Assembly: GCA_040080915.1 (NCBI GenBank) | Contig: JBEBHD010000024.1 | Span: 1-36,767 of the forward strand | Direction of reading: 5' to 3' | Length of the DNA stretch: 36,767 nucleotides | Source: M3007 sp040080915 | GTDB taxonomy: Bacteria > Bacteroidota > Bacteroidia > Chitinophagales > Saprospiraceae | Position numbers and translations under genes: made by a program | Shown: one piece after another, positions 1 through 8,860 of the stretch | Layout of the letters: each line of letters opens with the position of its first letter | Position numbering within the stretch: position 1 is the first letter of the stretch | Notes under the pieces: generated by a model | The model's input: only the letters and a program-made list of their open reading frames with translations | Told to the model about the DNA's origin: nothing | Databases searched by the model: none

Positions 1-35
1 GTTCAATGTTCAATGCCCAATGTTCAATGTTCAAT
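1..35. repeat. Five tandem 7-mers (gttcaat type)
   Basis: The heptamer gttcaat occurs at 1-7, 8-14, 22-28 and 29-35, with a variant (gcccaat) at 15-21. A T-run follows, and then the end of the minus-strand gene that stops at 60. The array may continue beyond the window edge. Units are too short for CRISPR. It resembles in style the 8-mer arrays near 16.4 and 33.0 kb, although the word is different. Confidence 0.8.
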
Positions 36-59
36 TTTTTTAAGTGATCTGTGAGACGG

Positions 60-1754
60 CTACATCTTCACAAACCGCGTCGCCCAAGCAGCACCGTCTT
101 TTTCAAAACGCACGACGTACACGCCGTTGGCGATATTAGCCACTGGTATCTCCACAAACGGAGTGGGTTGGGTTGTTACAAAAATTAAGCGCCCGTCGGC
201 TCCAAAAATACGCAGGGCATCGAATGGCATATCGGTCTGGATGCGCAGCACGTCCGAAGCGGGATTGGGCGAAAGGCGTACCTCGGCGCTGAAATCCGTG
301 TTTACGAGACCAACCAGCGAACTGACATCAGCGGTGTAGCGCGGCGCGATCTGGTAACCGGACGAGAACGGTGTGGCATTGTCGAACTGCCCGCCGATAC
401 CCGTCAGGTTGAACGGCACAGGTGGAGCGGGCTGGTTGAACAAGTCTACGTTGTCGTCAATACGCACTTGGATGGTATCCTGCGGATTGGCATCGGACAC
501 CATGAACACGCTGAAGCCCGTGCCCGTGCCGGTGGCCCACTGGGCGGGGTCGGTGTAGCGCAAGTTGTTGATTCGGATAAGTTTGGATTCGGTATTTTCA
601 CTGTGTACCAGCACGGCCAAGGGCGTGACGAGCGGGTTGTTATCCGAAACTTTCACGAGGGCATCGGGGAAAATCTGGAGCAAGCCATTGAACTGGTTGA
701 TGGCCCCGCGCACAGTGATTTTGTCGCCTTGTTTGACGGTGTAGCCGAAGTTTTGCGCGGCGCTGAAGACCGTGATGCCGTCGTTGTTGTCGTCAATCAT
801 GGTAAATTGGAGGCCCGTAGCCCGCAGGTTCACACCGTAGACAGTGGCCGTGAGTTCGCACAAAACGCCGAGTGAATCGGCAGCACCTTCGGCGTTGATC
901 CCGTTGATTTGATCAATGGTATAGGGTGTGTAGCAACGCACCGTAATAGTTACTACCGCCTGGTCACAGTCGGTTCCCTTGCAAACTTGGTAGGTGAACT
1001 GGTCAACACCGCAGTATCCGCCTGTCGAGGTGTAGGAGATGGTGTTGTCGGGATTTACTGTTGCGGTACCATGCTGGGCGCTGGCGGTTATGGTGACCAC
1101 CGGGTTTCCGGTGCCGGGCAGCACATCGTTGAGCAGGACATCGAGGCTGGAGGCGATGCCCGAGATGATGGAAAAGTTGTCGGCAATGGCAGTCACGCCG
1201 ACCGGGCAATTGGACGGCCCTCCGGGGTTGGCGAAGATGGCTTTATTGTTGATAGTGACCCCAGTGGGCGTGGTGGCCGCTTTCCAACTTTCCGGCAGGC
1301 TGTTGTCGGAATTGAAATCGCACAGCACGAGGGAGGCACCGTTTCCGGCGGCTTCGGTGGGCCATGGGGGCATGTTGGTGTAAAATACACGATCAATGGT
1401 GTCGGCGGCGGGGTTGAGCAGGAGGAGCAGTTCGCCGGAATTGTTCAGGGCGCTATTGATGCCCCACTGCTGGGCCGTCACGCCGAGTTGGTTGAACAGG
1501 GCGGTAGCGTTCACGGCTGTCACTACATACTGGCCTGGATTCAGGGTTATCGCCGGGAAGGTGAAGTTTACCCCGAACAGGTACCAGCCCTCCATATTCA
1601 CCGGGTTGGCGCTGTTGTTGTAAAACTCGATGTACTCCAACGAGTCCGTGCCTGCTTCGGGCGGGTTGTACATGATTTCAGAAATAACGATTTGGGCATG
1701 GGCACCAAGGGCAAGGCAAAGACTGACGAGCAGCGAGAGGGTAAATTTTTTCAT
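60..1754 (-). CDS. T9SS-secreted lamin-tail-domain protein
   Basis: A 564-residue secreted protein of unknown specific role. The start at 1754 gives a clean signal peptide (MKKFTLSLLVSLCLALGAHA); a longer frame exists, but a TAnnTTTG promoter box at 1799-1806 lies inside that extension. Domains in order: lamin-tail (LTD) domain at about 20-130, beginning IVISEIMYNPP and containing EYIEFYN and GWYL; an Ig/cadherin-like repeat at about 190-270 (DVLLNDV, DQFTYQVC); an OB-fold-like segment at about 280-385 (GDKITVRGAINQFNGLLQI); and a type A T9SS sorting domain at about 495-564 (LSPNPASD, GVYVVRFEKDG). The LTD plus OB-fold combination is common in extracellular Bacteroidota proteins, sometimes next to nucleases, but no nuclease domain is visible here. 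The product is likely exported through the Sec and T9SS systems and attached to the cell surface or released. Confidence 0.85.
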   Translation of the reverse strand: MKKFTLSLLVSLCLALGAHAQIVISEIMYNPPEAGTDSLEYIEFYNNSANPVNMEGWYLFGVNFTFPAITLNPGQYVVTAVNATALFNQLGVTAQQWGINSALNNSGELLLLLNPAADTIDRVFYTNMPPWPTEAAGNGASLVLCDFNSDNSLPESWKAATTPTGVTINNKAIFANPGGPSNCPVGVTAIADNFSIISGIASSLDVLLNDVLPGTGNPVVTITASAQHGTATVNPDNTISYTSTGGYCGVDQFTYQVCKGTDCDQAVVTITVRCYTPYTIDQINGINAEGAADSLGVLCELTATVYGVNLRATGLQFTMIDDNNDGITVFSAAQNFGYTVKQGDKITVRGAINQFNGLLQIFPDALVKVSDNNPLVTPLAVLVHSENTESKLIRINNLRYTDPAQWATGTGTGFSVFMVSDANPQDTIQVRIDDNVDLFNQPAPPVPFNLTGIGGQFDNATPFSSGYQIAPRYTADVSSLVGLVNTDFSAEVRLSPNPASDVLRIQTDMPFDALRIFGADGRLIFVTTQPTPFVEIPVANIANGVYVVRFEKDGAAWATRFVKM

Positions 1755-2064
1755 AACCTGAAAGTGGGTTAGTCGGTGAATCGAATCGGTTGAAGGGCCA
1801 AAAGTAGAAAAAGGACTCGGCCCGGCGGTTTGTCCGGGCAGTGAAGGGCAAAAAAATATAAATTGTGAGTTCAGGTGTTCAAGCAATTTGGTGTCGTCAG
1901 CAGAAACAATGTTCGGGGTCAAACACCTTGTCAGGAGCGTAAGAAAACATTGTGCGGAAAACAATGTGTTTGTAGGGCACGAAACTTAACGACAAGTTAA
2001 CGAAGGCTGCTTACATTCGCACTCGATTTTCCTTGTTTCTTTTTTCACTAAATCCGTTTTACGT
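1755..2064. other. Divergent intergenic region
   Basis: No gene is visible in these 310 bp between divergent transcription units. They hold a minus-strand TACTTTTG box (1799-1806), a weak plus-strand TACATTCG box (2012-2019) and three copies of ACAATGT or its complement, at 1906-1912, 1947-1953 (inverted) and 1961-1967. The last two form a short dyad with a 7-nt spacer, which could be an operator. Confidence 0.5.
1799..1806 (-). promoter_or_regulatory. -7 box TACTTTTG before the LTD gene
   Basis: Matches the Bacteroidota -7 consensus TAnnTTTG and lies 45 bp upstream of the start at 1754. No TTG is seen 17-23 bp further upstream, so only half of the promoter is supported. It helps reject the longer reading frame that would extend to 1964. 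Confidence 0.45.
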
Positions 2065-5000
2065 ATGAGATTTTCAACATTCAGCAACCGGGCATCCATG
2101 CTGGTGGGCAGGGCATTTGCCGTGGCCGCTTTCCTGCTGTGTGGCATGACCGTTTTTTCACAAGTAACCACTTCGACCATTTCCGGTAAAGTGCTGGATT
2201 CGCAGGGTGAGGCCCTGATCGGAGCTACAGTTGTAGCAACGCACGTCCCGTCGGGCACCCGCTACGGAACGGCAACCAACCCTTCCGGCCGTTTCGTGCT
2301 TCCGGCTGTCCGCGTGGGCGGCCCATTTACGGTGACTGTCACCTACACGGGCTTTGAGCCGATGACTCAGGAGGGTATCAGAACCAACCTCGGTGTAGCC
2401 ACTAACTTGGATTTCCAACTCAAGGAATCAGGCGTTGTGATTGAGGAAACTGTGATTTCTGCAGGCCGAAATGACATTTTCAGCGGCAATCGCACGGGAG
2501 CCTCCGCCTCGTACAGCGCTCAAACCATCAACTCCCTGCCGACTATCGGGCGCACCGTGAATGACATCACCAAATATAACGCCTACAGCAACGGGCGTTC
2601 GTTTGCAGGTCAGGACAGCCGTTTCAACAACTTTACTATTGACGGTTCCGTGTTCAACAACGGTTTTGGCCTCGGCTCTTCGGCACAGGCTGGCGGTCGT
2701 ACCAACACCACAGCCATTTCGCTGGATGCACTGGAAGAAATCCAGCTCAACATCGCGCCCTACGACGTGCGCCAGTCGGGCTTTGTCGGTGCAGGTATCA
2801 ATGCCGTCACCCGCTCGGGCACCAACGAGTTTTCCGGCTCTTTCTACGGTTTTCTCCGCAATGCCGGCCTCGCGGGCACCAAAGCCGCCGACCTGCAATT
2901 GCCCCCGGTGAATATTGACGAAAGTACCTACGGGATGCGTATCGGCGGCCCGATCATCAAAGACAAATTGTTCTTTTTTGCCAGCGGTGAGCGATTCAAA
3001 AGCTCCACCCCTGCCTTGGATTGGGTAATTGACCAGCCCGGTGCCACGGGCAACGTTTCCCGCGTCACGTTGGCCGACATGGAAGACCTACGCGATTTCC
3101 TACTCCAAAATTTTAACCGCGATATCGGCGCTTTCGACAATTTCAACAACAATTTGGAGAGCACCAAGGCACTTTTCCGCTTGGATTACAACATCAACGA
3201 GCGCCACAAGGCATCCCTTCGCTACTCGCACCACGATTCCTCCTCCGACCAGCGCATCAGCGACAGCAACAGCAGCAACACTGCCGGAGCTGGCAACCGG
3301 ACCAACCGTTCCCTGGCTATTTCGCCGGAAAACACGGGCTATGTGATTGAGGATAATACCCGTTCCATTGCGTTTGAGCTCAACTCGCTTTTCGGCAGCA
3401 AACTGTCCAACACATTTATCGCCTCGTACAACAAGCAGCTGGAAGACCGCCAGTACAAAACGGACCTGTTCCCAACGGTGGATATCCTGAAGGACGGCAG
3501 TACATATACGTCCATTGGTTTCGACCCGTTCACACCGAACAACCAGCTCAACTACAGCACGCTGAACATCACCAACAACTTCAGCATGTTTTTGAACAAG
3601 CACTACGTCACGATCGGTGCCGCTTATGAGTTTTTCGAGTCCAATAACGTGTTCTTCCCGTCGTCTAACGGCGTGTATGTGTACAACTCTATCGCGGACT
3701 TCAAGACGGCGGCCTTGCAGTCCATCAACGACCCGAACAACCCGGTGTCGCCCGTGCCCGTGTCGCGCTACAACTTGCGCTATTCGCTGCTTCCCGGCGG
3801 TATCGAGCCGTTGCAGGTGTTGAAATCCAGCACGTACAGCGCGTATGTACAGGACGAATTTCAGGTGGCCAGCAATTTCAAGCTCACGCTCGGTGTTCGC
3901 GGCGATATTTTCACCTACGACAACGCCACGGCGGCGGACTTTTTCAACCCGGTGGTGGACACGCTCGTTTTCAAGGATGAAAACGGAAACGACCTGAACA
4001 TCAACACCAGCATACTACCTAAGTCGAACCTGCAAGTCTCACCCCGCCTTGGCTTCAACTGGGATGTGTCAGGCAACAAGTCCACCCAAATCCGCGGTGG
4101 TACGGGTTATTTTGTTTCCCGCATCCCGCAGGTGCTCGTGTCCAACCAATTGGGCAACAACGGTGTAAACACAGCAGTCATCAACGCAACCAACACAACG
4201 GCTTATCCATTCACACTCGACCCTAGCCGCTTCTACCCGGCCAGCACCGACATCACCAAGTTGCCGCCATACGTGCTCAACGCCTCGGTGAACGACCTGA
4301 AGTACCCGGTGATCTGGAAAAGCAGTCTGGCCATTGACCAGAAACTGCCTGGCGGCCTCATCGCTACCGTGGAGGGTATTTACAACAAAAATATCCAGGC
4401 CCTGCGCTACATTGATGCCAACCTGAAAGGCCCGGACCGCAAGTTCACCGGCCCAGACAACCGCGACCGTTTCCCGGCATCGGGTGTGCCGACGGCCCAA
4501 GTAGCTGCCGCTCGATTCATCAACCCGAAGATTTCCAACGCATTCGTGCTCACCAACACCGAAGAAGGGTATTCCTACTCCATCACAGGTAAGTTAGAAT
4601 TGCCCAACAAAGGCGGCTTCGGCGGTATGATCGGCTATACTTACGGAACGGCTTACGACCTGCAGTCGGTGGCCAGCACGGTGTTAGCCAATATTCCTAC
4701 GAATACTGGTCAAAACTACCTCACTACTTCGTGGGCTGACAACGACCTGCGCCACCGCGTCGTGGGGTTCGTCAACTACCGTATCAACTATGGCAGCGAA
4801 GTAGGTGGTTCTACCCAGTTCACATTGGGTTGCGTATCGAACAGCGGCGGCAAGTTTTCGTACATGTTCCCGACCGGTGGTGCCAATGACCTGAACGGCG
4901 ACGGCCAGAACAACGACTTGCTCTTCGTGCCGAACCGGGCTTCTGACCTTACGTTTGTGAACCTGACCGCTGGTGGCAAAACCTTTACGCCCGCAGAGCA

Positions 5001-5415
5001 GGCCGCTGCTTTTGATGCCTACATTGATGCCAACCCGTACCTGAGCAGCCGCCGCGGCCAGTACGCCGAGCGCAACGGTGCCGAGTTCCCGTGGCTGACC
5101 CGTTTCGACTTCACCATATTGCAGGAGATCAGTTTCCCCATCGGCCGTACCGGCAAGAAGAACATCATACAACTCCGTGCAGACATCCTCAACGTGAGCA
5201 ACCTGCTGAACAACTCTTGGGGTGTGGGTTACCAAACGACCACGGCCAATCCGCTCAGCGTTGCCAGTATTGATGCCAACGGCCTGCCGTCCTACCGCTT
5301 GGCCACCCAGTCCATTGACGGTCAGGTACAGTTGCTTCGCGATGCCTTCGTTCGCAGCGTCAACCTCGACAATGTGTGGCAGGCGCAGATCGGCATTCGC
5401 TACATTTTTAACTAA
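2065..5415 (+). CDS. TonB-dependent receptor, Oar-like
   Basis: A 1116-residue outer-membrane receptor. A signal peptide (cleavage near VFSQ, about residue 33) is followed by a carboxypeptidase-regulatory-like beta-sandwich at about 36-125 (TISGKVLDSQGEALIGATV), a plug domain at about 130-235 (RTVNDITKYNAY, NNFTIDGSVFNN) and a long beta-barrel to the end (WQAQIGIRYIFN, with the aromatic-rich C-terminus expected for barrel insertion). Length and order fit the Oar-like branch rather than SusC. No SusD gene follows, which argues against a polysaccharide-utilization locus. The substrate is unknown. The gene stands alone, ends in a strong terminator, and has only a weak TACATTCG box upstream. Confidence 0.93.
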   Translation: MRFSTFSNRASMLVGRAFAVAAFLLCGMTVFSQVTTSTISGKVLDSQGEALIGATVVATHVPSGTRYGTATNPSGRFVLPAVRVGGPFTVTVTYTGFEPMTQEGIRTNLGVATNLDFQLKESGVVIEETVISAGRNDIFSGNRTGASASYSAQTINSLPTIGRTVNDITKYNAYSNGRSFAGQDSRFNNFTIDGSVFNNGFGLGSSAQAGGRTNTTAISLDALEEIQLNIAPYDVRQSGFVGAGINAVTRSGTNEFSGSFYGFLRNAGLAGTKAADLQLPPVNIDESTYGMRIGGPIIKDKLFFFASGERFKSSTPALDWVIDQPGATGNVSRVTLADMEDLRDFLLQNFNRDIGAFDNFNNNLESTKALFRLDYNINERHKASLRYSHHDSSSDQRISDSNSSNTAGAGNRTNRSLAISPENTGYVIEDNTRSIAFELNSLFGSKLSNTFIASYNKQLEDRQYKTDLFPTVDILKDGSTYTSIGFDPFTPNNQLNYSTLNITNNFSMFLNKHYVTIGAAYEFFESNNVFFPSSNGVYVYNSIADFKTAALQSINDPNNPVSPVPVSRYNLRYSLLPGGIEPLQVLKSSTYSAYVQDEFQVASNFKLTLGVRGDIFTYDNATAADFFNPVVDTLVFKDENGNDLNINTSILPKSNLQVSPRLGFNWDVSGNKSTQIRGGTGYFVSRIPQVLVSNQLGNNGVNTAVINATNTTAYPFTLDPSRFYPASTDITKLPPYVLNASVNDLKYPVIWKSSLAIDQKLPGGLIATVEGIYNKNIQALRYIDANLKGPDRKFTGPDNRDRFPASGVPTAQVAAARFINPKISNAFVLTNTEEGYSYSITGKLELPNKGGFGGMIGYTYGTAYDLQSVASTVLANIPTNTGQNYLTTSWADNDLRHRVVGFVNYRINYGSEVGGSTQFTLGCVSNSGGKFSYMFPTGGANDLNGDGQNNDLLFVPNRASDLTFVNLTAGGKTFTPAEQAAAFDAYIDANPYLSSRRGQYAERNGAEFPWLTRFDFTILQEISFPIGRTGKKNIIQLRADILNVSNLLNNSWGVGYQTTTANPLSVASIDANGLPSYRLATQSIDGQVQLLRDAFVRSVNLDNVWQAQIGIRYIFN

Positions 5416-5444
5416 TTTTTTTCAGCATTTTGCTGACGAATACG

Positions 5445-5480
5445 ACCGCCGCTCCGGTTCTCCGGGGCGGCGGTTTTGTT
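5445..5480 (+). terminator. Intrinsic terminator after the TonB receptor
   Basis: The 13-bp arms at 5445-5457 and 5462-5474 pair with one G-T wobble across a 4-nt loop. A T-rich tail (ttttgttgt) follows. It lies 30 bp after the stop at 5415. Confidence 0.85.
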
Positions 5481-5554
5481 GTGCCCGAAGGGTAACAAAA
5501 CCGCAGTGGTGGTGATCTTCCAGTATCTTTTTTACCAAACACAACCGTTTCACA

Positions 5555-6139
5555 ATGAAGAAAACACTTCTTTTTGCGCTGCTCGCCCTGTTTTTTGTCG
5601 CTTGTAGTAAAGATGACGACACCCTCTCATCCGATGCCGATTTCTTTTTCCTCGGAAAACTCGACGGCGTTGCAGTCAAACACGAATTGACCGCCACGAA
5701 CGACACCGAGATGTCCAACTCCAACGGCGGCAGCATCGGCCCGCCCGACTGCACCATATATTATGGTTGTTCCATCGGCGGCTTCGACCCCGGCAAAACC
5801 TACTTCTCGGTTGATTTTCCAGATCTGTTCATCGGCGATTGCGGCACCGAGGGCACTGTTTTCCCCACACTTTTTCCAGTGGGTAAGTGGCCATTTGGCG
5901 ACAGCCAGGGCCAAGTCACGGTCACCTATTTTGATGGCATCGAATCGTGGACATCCTCGCGATTGGGCCAAATGAGCGATGCGGTTTTCAATGTGACCAA
6001 AAGCGAAAAAATGGAAACGGTCTTTGGGCAGTCCATGTCGTTGCGCGGTACGGTCACTTGCACGCTGTACAGTGGTTCGGGCGAGTCAAAAAAGTTGGAG
6101 GCGGGGGCGTTTTCGATGAATTTCGTGCCGTATTTTTGA
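5555..6139 (+). CDS. Hypothetical lipoprotein
   Basis: A 194-residue protein of no family I recognise. The N-terminus MKKTLLFALLALFFVACSK is a signal peptide ending in a lipobox, with the lipidated Cys at residue 17. The mature part begins with an acidic stretch (KDDDTLSSDAD), which in Bacteroidota can mark surface export of lipoproteins. Further cysteines occur in DCTIYYGC, IGDCG and TVTCTL and could form disulfides. The protein is rich in beta-prone sequence. It lies between the receptor terminator and a long palindrome and may be a single-gene unit. A near-consensus TATCTTTT box lies at 5524-5531. Confidence 0.8.
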   Translation: MKKTLLFALLALFFVACSKDDDTLSSDADFFFLGKLDGVAVKHELTATNDTEMSNSNGGSIGPPDCTIYYGCSIGGFDPGKTYFSVDFPDLFIGDCGTEGTVFPTLFPVGKWPFGDSQGQVTVTYFDGIESWTSSRLGQMSDAVFNVTKSEKMETVFGQSMSLRGTVTCTLYSGSGESKKLEAGAFSMNFVPYF

Positions 6140-6222
6140 TCAGGTGCCACCCTTCAAATTTTTTTCAAAGGCGCGGAGTTTTTTTGAGGCAAATACCAAG
6201 CATCCGCCCGTAGCAAACCAGT

Positions 6223-6303
6223 TTTTCACCACAGATTCTCACAGATTAACACAAAATTACCTGTGAAAAATCTGTGTTAATCTGTGAGAATCTGTGGTGA
6301 AAA
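6223..6303. repeat. Perfect 31-bp palindrome with word-repeat arms
   Basis: The arms 6223-6253 and 6273-6303 are exact reverse complements over 31 bp, with a 19-nt loop at 6254-6272. Each arm contains a near-tandem 10-mer (acagattctc then acagattaac). The T-run is at the 5' foot and the A-run at the 3' foot on both strands, so it is not an intrinsic terminator. It lies in the 301-bp gap between the lipoprotein and GH97 genes, which otherwise holds only the GH97 promoter box. Confidence 0.9.
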
Positions 6304-6415
6304 GACGAAACATACTCTAATTCCATGCTAGCCAGTTTTAGAGAAAAACGGGTGTAAATGTAGGCGAATTTGAGTTTGGACACAGGCATTTAGGCTAATC
6401 CAGTGCGCCATTGCG

Positions 6416-6423
6416 TAGTTTTG
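6416..6423 (+). promoter_or_regulatory. -7 box TAGTTTTG before GH97
   Basis: A TAnnTTTG match 17 bp upstream of the ATG at 6441. The same word followed by ccgca recurs upstream of the barrel gene at 17039. No -33 TTG is found at the right distance. The box overlaps the alternative ATG frame from 6411 and so supports the start at 6441. Confidence 0.45.
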
Positions 6424-6440
6424 CCGCAAACAAACCGTAC

Positions 6441-8531
6441 ATGGCACGCGCTCAACTCCTTGCTGTTCTGCTCCTCTCTTTCGGCACCCTTTCTGCCCAA
6501 AAAACACTCCGCATCCTGCATTCTCCCGGAAAAAAAACCTCCCTGTCCGTGGGCCTGAACCACGGTGGGGAGGTTTTTTACAAAATCACTTATAGTGGCC
6601 GCCCCGCCGTGGGTTGGTCGCGCATGGGCATCGCCGCCCAAACGCACGACTTCGGCAGCGGCCTCAAACTGGTCGGTACGGGCGAGCGCTTACACGACGA
6701 AACCTGGAAGCCCGTTTGGGGCGAAGTGGCGAAAATCCGAGACCAGTACCGCGAATTGGAATACCGGCTGCAGAACGCTGGCGGGCACCGCATGACCATC
6801 CGCTTCCGCGCCTACGACGAGGGAGTGGGCTTTCGCTACGAATTTCCAGAACAGGCCGGGCTGAGCACCCTGTCGGTGACCGACGAGTTCTCGGAATTTC
6901 AGATGACCGGCAACCACACCGCGTGGTGGATTCCGGGCGACTACGATTCCAACGAACACGTGTACACCACCTCCACCGTGAGCGCGATTGATGCCAGCAT
7001 CTACGAGCGGGAGAAAAACATCTACACCAAGTACATTCCGAAGCCCAAAAACGTGCAAACGCCCATCGCCATGAAAATGGCAGACGGCACGCACATCGCC
7101 TTGGCCGAGGCGGGTTTGGCCGATTTTGGAGCGCTGCACTTGGAAGCCCGCCCGGAGAAATTGTCGTTCAAAGCATTCCTCATTCCCTCGGCAGACTCTA
7201 CCATAAAAAGCGTCAACACGGTGCCCTTTCACACGCCCTGGCGTGCCGTATTGCTCAGCCCGGATGCGGCTGGATTGTTACAGTCCAAACTGATCCTCAA
7301 CCTGAACGAGCCCTGTAAGATCGCGGACGTGTCGTGGATAAAGCCCCAGAAATACGTCGGAGTGTGGTGGGAAATGCACGTCGGTATCGCTTCCTGGGAC
7401 TACGAAGGCACACAGAATTCAACGGCTAACAAGGGCGTTCGCCACGGTGCCAACACCGAAAACGTGAAACGGTATATTGATTTTGCGGCCAAGTACGGCT
7501 TCGACGGCGTACTCGTAGAGGGCTGGAATACGGGTTGGAAGGAATGGTTTGGCCAGTGGAAGGACGAGATTTTCGATTTTACCAAACCCTACCCGGACTA
7601 TGACATGGATGCCGTGAGCCGTTACGCCCGCGAAAAGGGCGTGCGCATCATTATGCACCACGAAACGTCCTCGGCGGTGCCCAGCTACGAACGCCAGATG
7701 GATGCCGCCTACACCTATATGGATAGGTACGGTATGAACACCGTGAAGACGGGCTACGTTGGCAAAATCATCCCAAAAGGCGAGTGGCACGACGGCCAAT
7801 GGATGGCCAACCATTACCTGCGCGTGGCCGAACGAACGGCGAAAAACCGGATCATGGTGAATATGCACGAAGCCGTGCGCCCCAGCGGCCTGCACCGTAC
7901 CTGGCCCAACTGGCTGGCCTGCGAGGCGGCCCGGGGTCAGGAATTCAACGCCTGGAGCGCCGGAAACCCGCCCGAACACGAGTGCATCTTACCGTTTACC
8001 CGTATCCTTGGCGGGCCGATGGACTACACCCCGGGTATTTTCGAGGTGCGCATGCGTGCATTTGATTCCAAAAAAATAGAGGTTGTACACAGCACCGTGG
8101 CCAAACAACTGGCCCTTTACGTCACGTTGTACAGCCCGCTCCAAATGGCCGCTGACCTGCCGGAGCATTATGAAAAACGCCTTGACGTGTTCCAGTTCAT
8201 CCGCGATGTGCCCGTAGACTGGGACGACACCCGCATCCTGCACGCCTCCATCGGCGACCAGATCACCACCGCGCGGAGGCAAAAAGGCACGGACAATTGG
8301 TTTTTGGGCAGTATCACTGATGAAAACCCGCGTGAGGTAACGGCCAGGCTTGATTTTTTGAAAAAAGGTAAAATCTACGAAGCCACAATCTACGCCGACG
8401 GCCCTGAGGCGCACTGGGAAACCAACCCGTACCCCGTGGTCATCACCAAACGAACTGTGAAACGCGGCGACGTGCTGGCATTGAATTTAGTGGCTGGAGG
8501 CGGATGTGCTGTGTCCCTGATTGCCAAGTGA
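6441..8531 (+). CDS. GH97 glycoside hydrolase, SusB-like alpha-glucosidase
   Basis: A 696-residue periplasmic enzyme of glycoside hydrolase family 97. A signal peptide (MARAQLLAVLLLSFGTLSAQ) is followed by the N-terminal beta-sandwich at about 22-270 (VKLVGTGERLHDETWKP type sequence, GVGFRYEFPE) and a (beta/alpha)8 barrel at about 285-590 (YVGVWWEMH, FDGVLVEGWN). Glu408 (MHHETS), Glu477 (NMHEAVRP) and Glu501 (RGQEFN) are spaced 69 and 24 residues apart. This is exactly the spacing of the SusB glutamates 439, 508 and 532 that I recall as the base pair and the acid of the inverting subfamily, so an inverting alpha-glucosidase is more likely than the retaining alpha-galactosidase type. The gene is not in a Sus locus, and its natural substrate is inferred only as an alpha-glucan or maltooligosaccharide. 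A start 30 bp earlier is possible but would overlap the promoter box. Confidence 0.93.
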   Translation: MARAQLLAVLLLSFGTLSAQKTLRILHSPGKKTSLSVGLNHGGEVFYKITYSGRPAVGWSRMGIAAQTHDFGSGLKLVGTGERLHDETWKPVWGEVAKIRDQYRELEYRLQNAGGHRMTIRFRAYDEGVGFRYEFPEQAGLSTLSVTDEFSEFQMTGNHTAWWIPGDYDSNEHVYTTSTVSAIDASIYEREKNIYTKYIPKPKNVQTPIAMKMADGTHIALAEAGLADFGALHLEARPEKLSFKAFLIPSADSTIKSVNTVPFHTPWRAVLLSPDAAGLLQSKLILNLNEPCKIADVSWIKPQKYVGVWWEMHVGIASWDYEGTQNSTANKGVRHGANTENVKRYIDFAAKYGFDGVLVEGWNTGWKEWFGQWKDEIFDFTKPYPDYDMDAVSRYAREKGVRIIMHHETSSAVPSYERQMDAAYTYMDRYGMNTVKTGYVGKIIPKGEWHDGQWMANHYLRVAERTAKNRIMVNMHEAVRPSGLHRTWPNWLACEAARGQEFNAWSAGNPPEHECILPFTRILGGPMDYTPGIFEVRMRAFDSKKIEVVHSTVAKQLALYVTLYSPLQMAADLPEHYEKRLDVFQFIRDVPVDWDDTRILHASIGDQITTARRQKGTDNWFLGSITDENPREVTARLDFLKKGKIYEATIYADGPEAHWETNPYPVVITKRTVKRGDVLALNLVAGGGCAVSLIAK

Positions 8532-8563
8532 CAATACCCGAACAAGTTTTAAATCGTGTACTT

Positions 8564-8857
8564 ATGAAAAAACACCAACGATTCGCCCTGCTCCTGCTCG
8601 CACTTATTGCTTGCACCTGTTTGGTTTCATGCGCCGATGTAGAGCCTGTACGGGAATGCCTAACGGGCAACCAGTACGGCTTTTTTTCAGGCTTGCTGCA
8701 CGGGTTTATCACCCCGGCAAGTTTTATCGGAAGCCTGTTCGACGACAACATCGCCATCTACGCCGTCAACAACACGGGCGGTTTTTATGACCTTGGCTTT
8801 TTGATCGGCTCCGGCGGGTGGGGATTCTTGGCCGGACACAAGTCGAAAAAGGGGTAA
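8564..8857 (+). CDS. Small hypothetical lipoprotein
   Basis: 97 residues. The N-terminus MKKHQRFALLLLALIACTCLVSC ends in a lipobox, with a candidate lipidated Cys at residue 23. The remainder has two conserved-looking stretches, GFFSGLLHGFITPASFIG and NNTGGFYDLGFLIG, the second hydrophobic enough to touch or span a membrane. I recall similar short proteins of unknown function in many bacteria. It starts 32 bp after GH97 with no visible promoter or terminator between them, so co-transcription with GH97 is likely. Its stop is 3 bp from the convergent haloperoxidase-like gene. Confidence 0.8.
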   Translation: MKKHQRFALLLLALIACTCLVSCADVEPVRECLTGNQYGFFSGLLHGFITPASFIGSLFDDNIAIYAVNNTGGFYDLGFLIGSGGWGFLAGHKSKKG

Positions 8858-8860
8858 ACC

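Noticed and set aside
6223..6303. Intrinsic terminator of the lipoprotein gene
   Set aside because: Stem is strong but A residues, not U, follow it on both strands.
2065..8531. Polysaccharide-utilization locus formed by the TonB receptor and GH97
   Set aside because: Receptor is Oar-like, no SusD, and a terminator plus unrelated genes separate the two.
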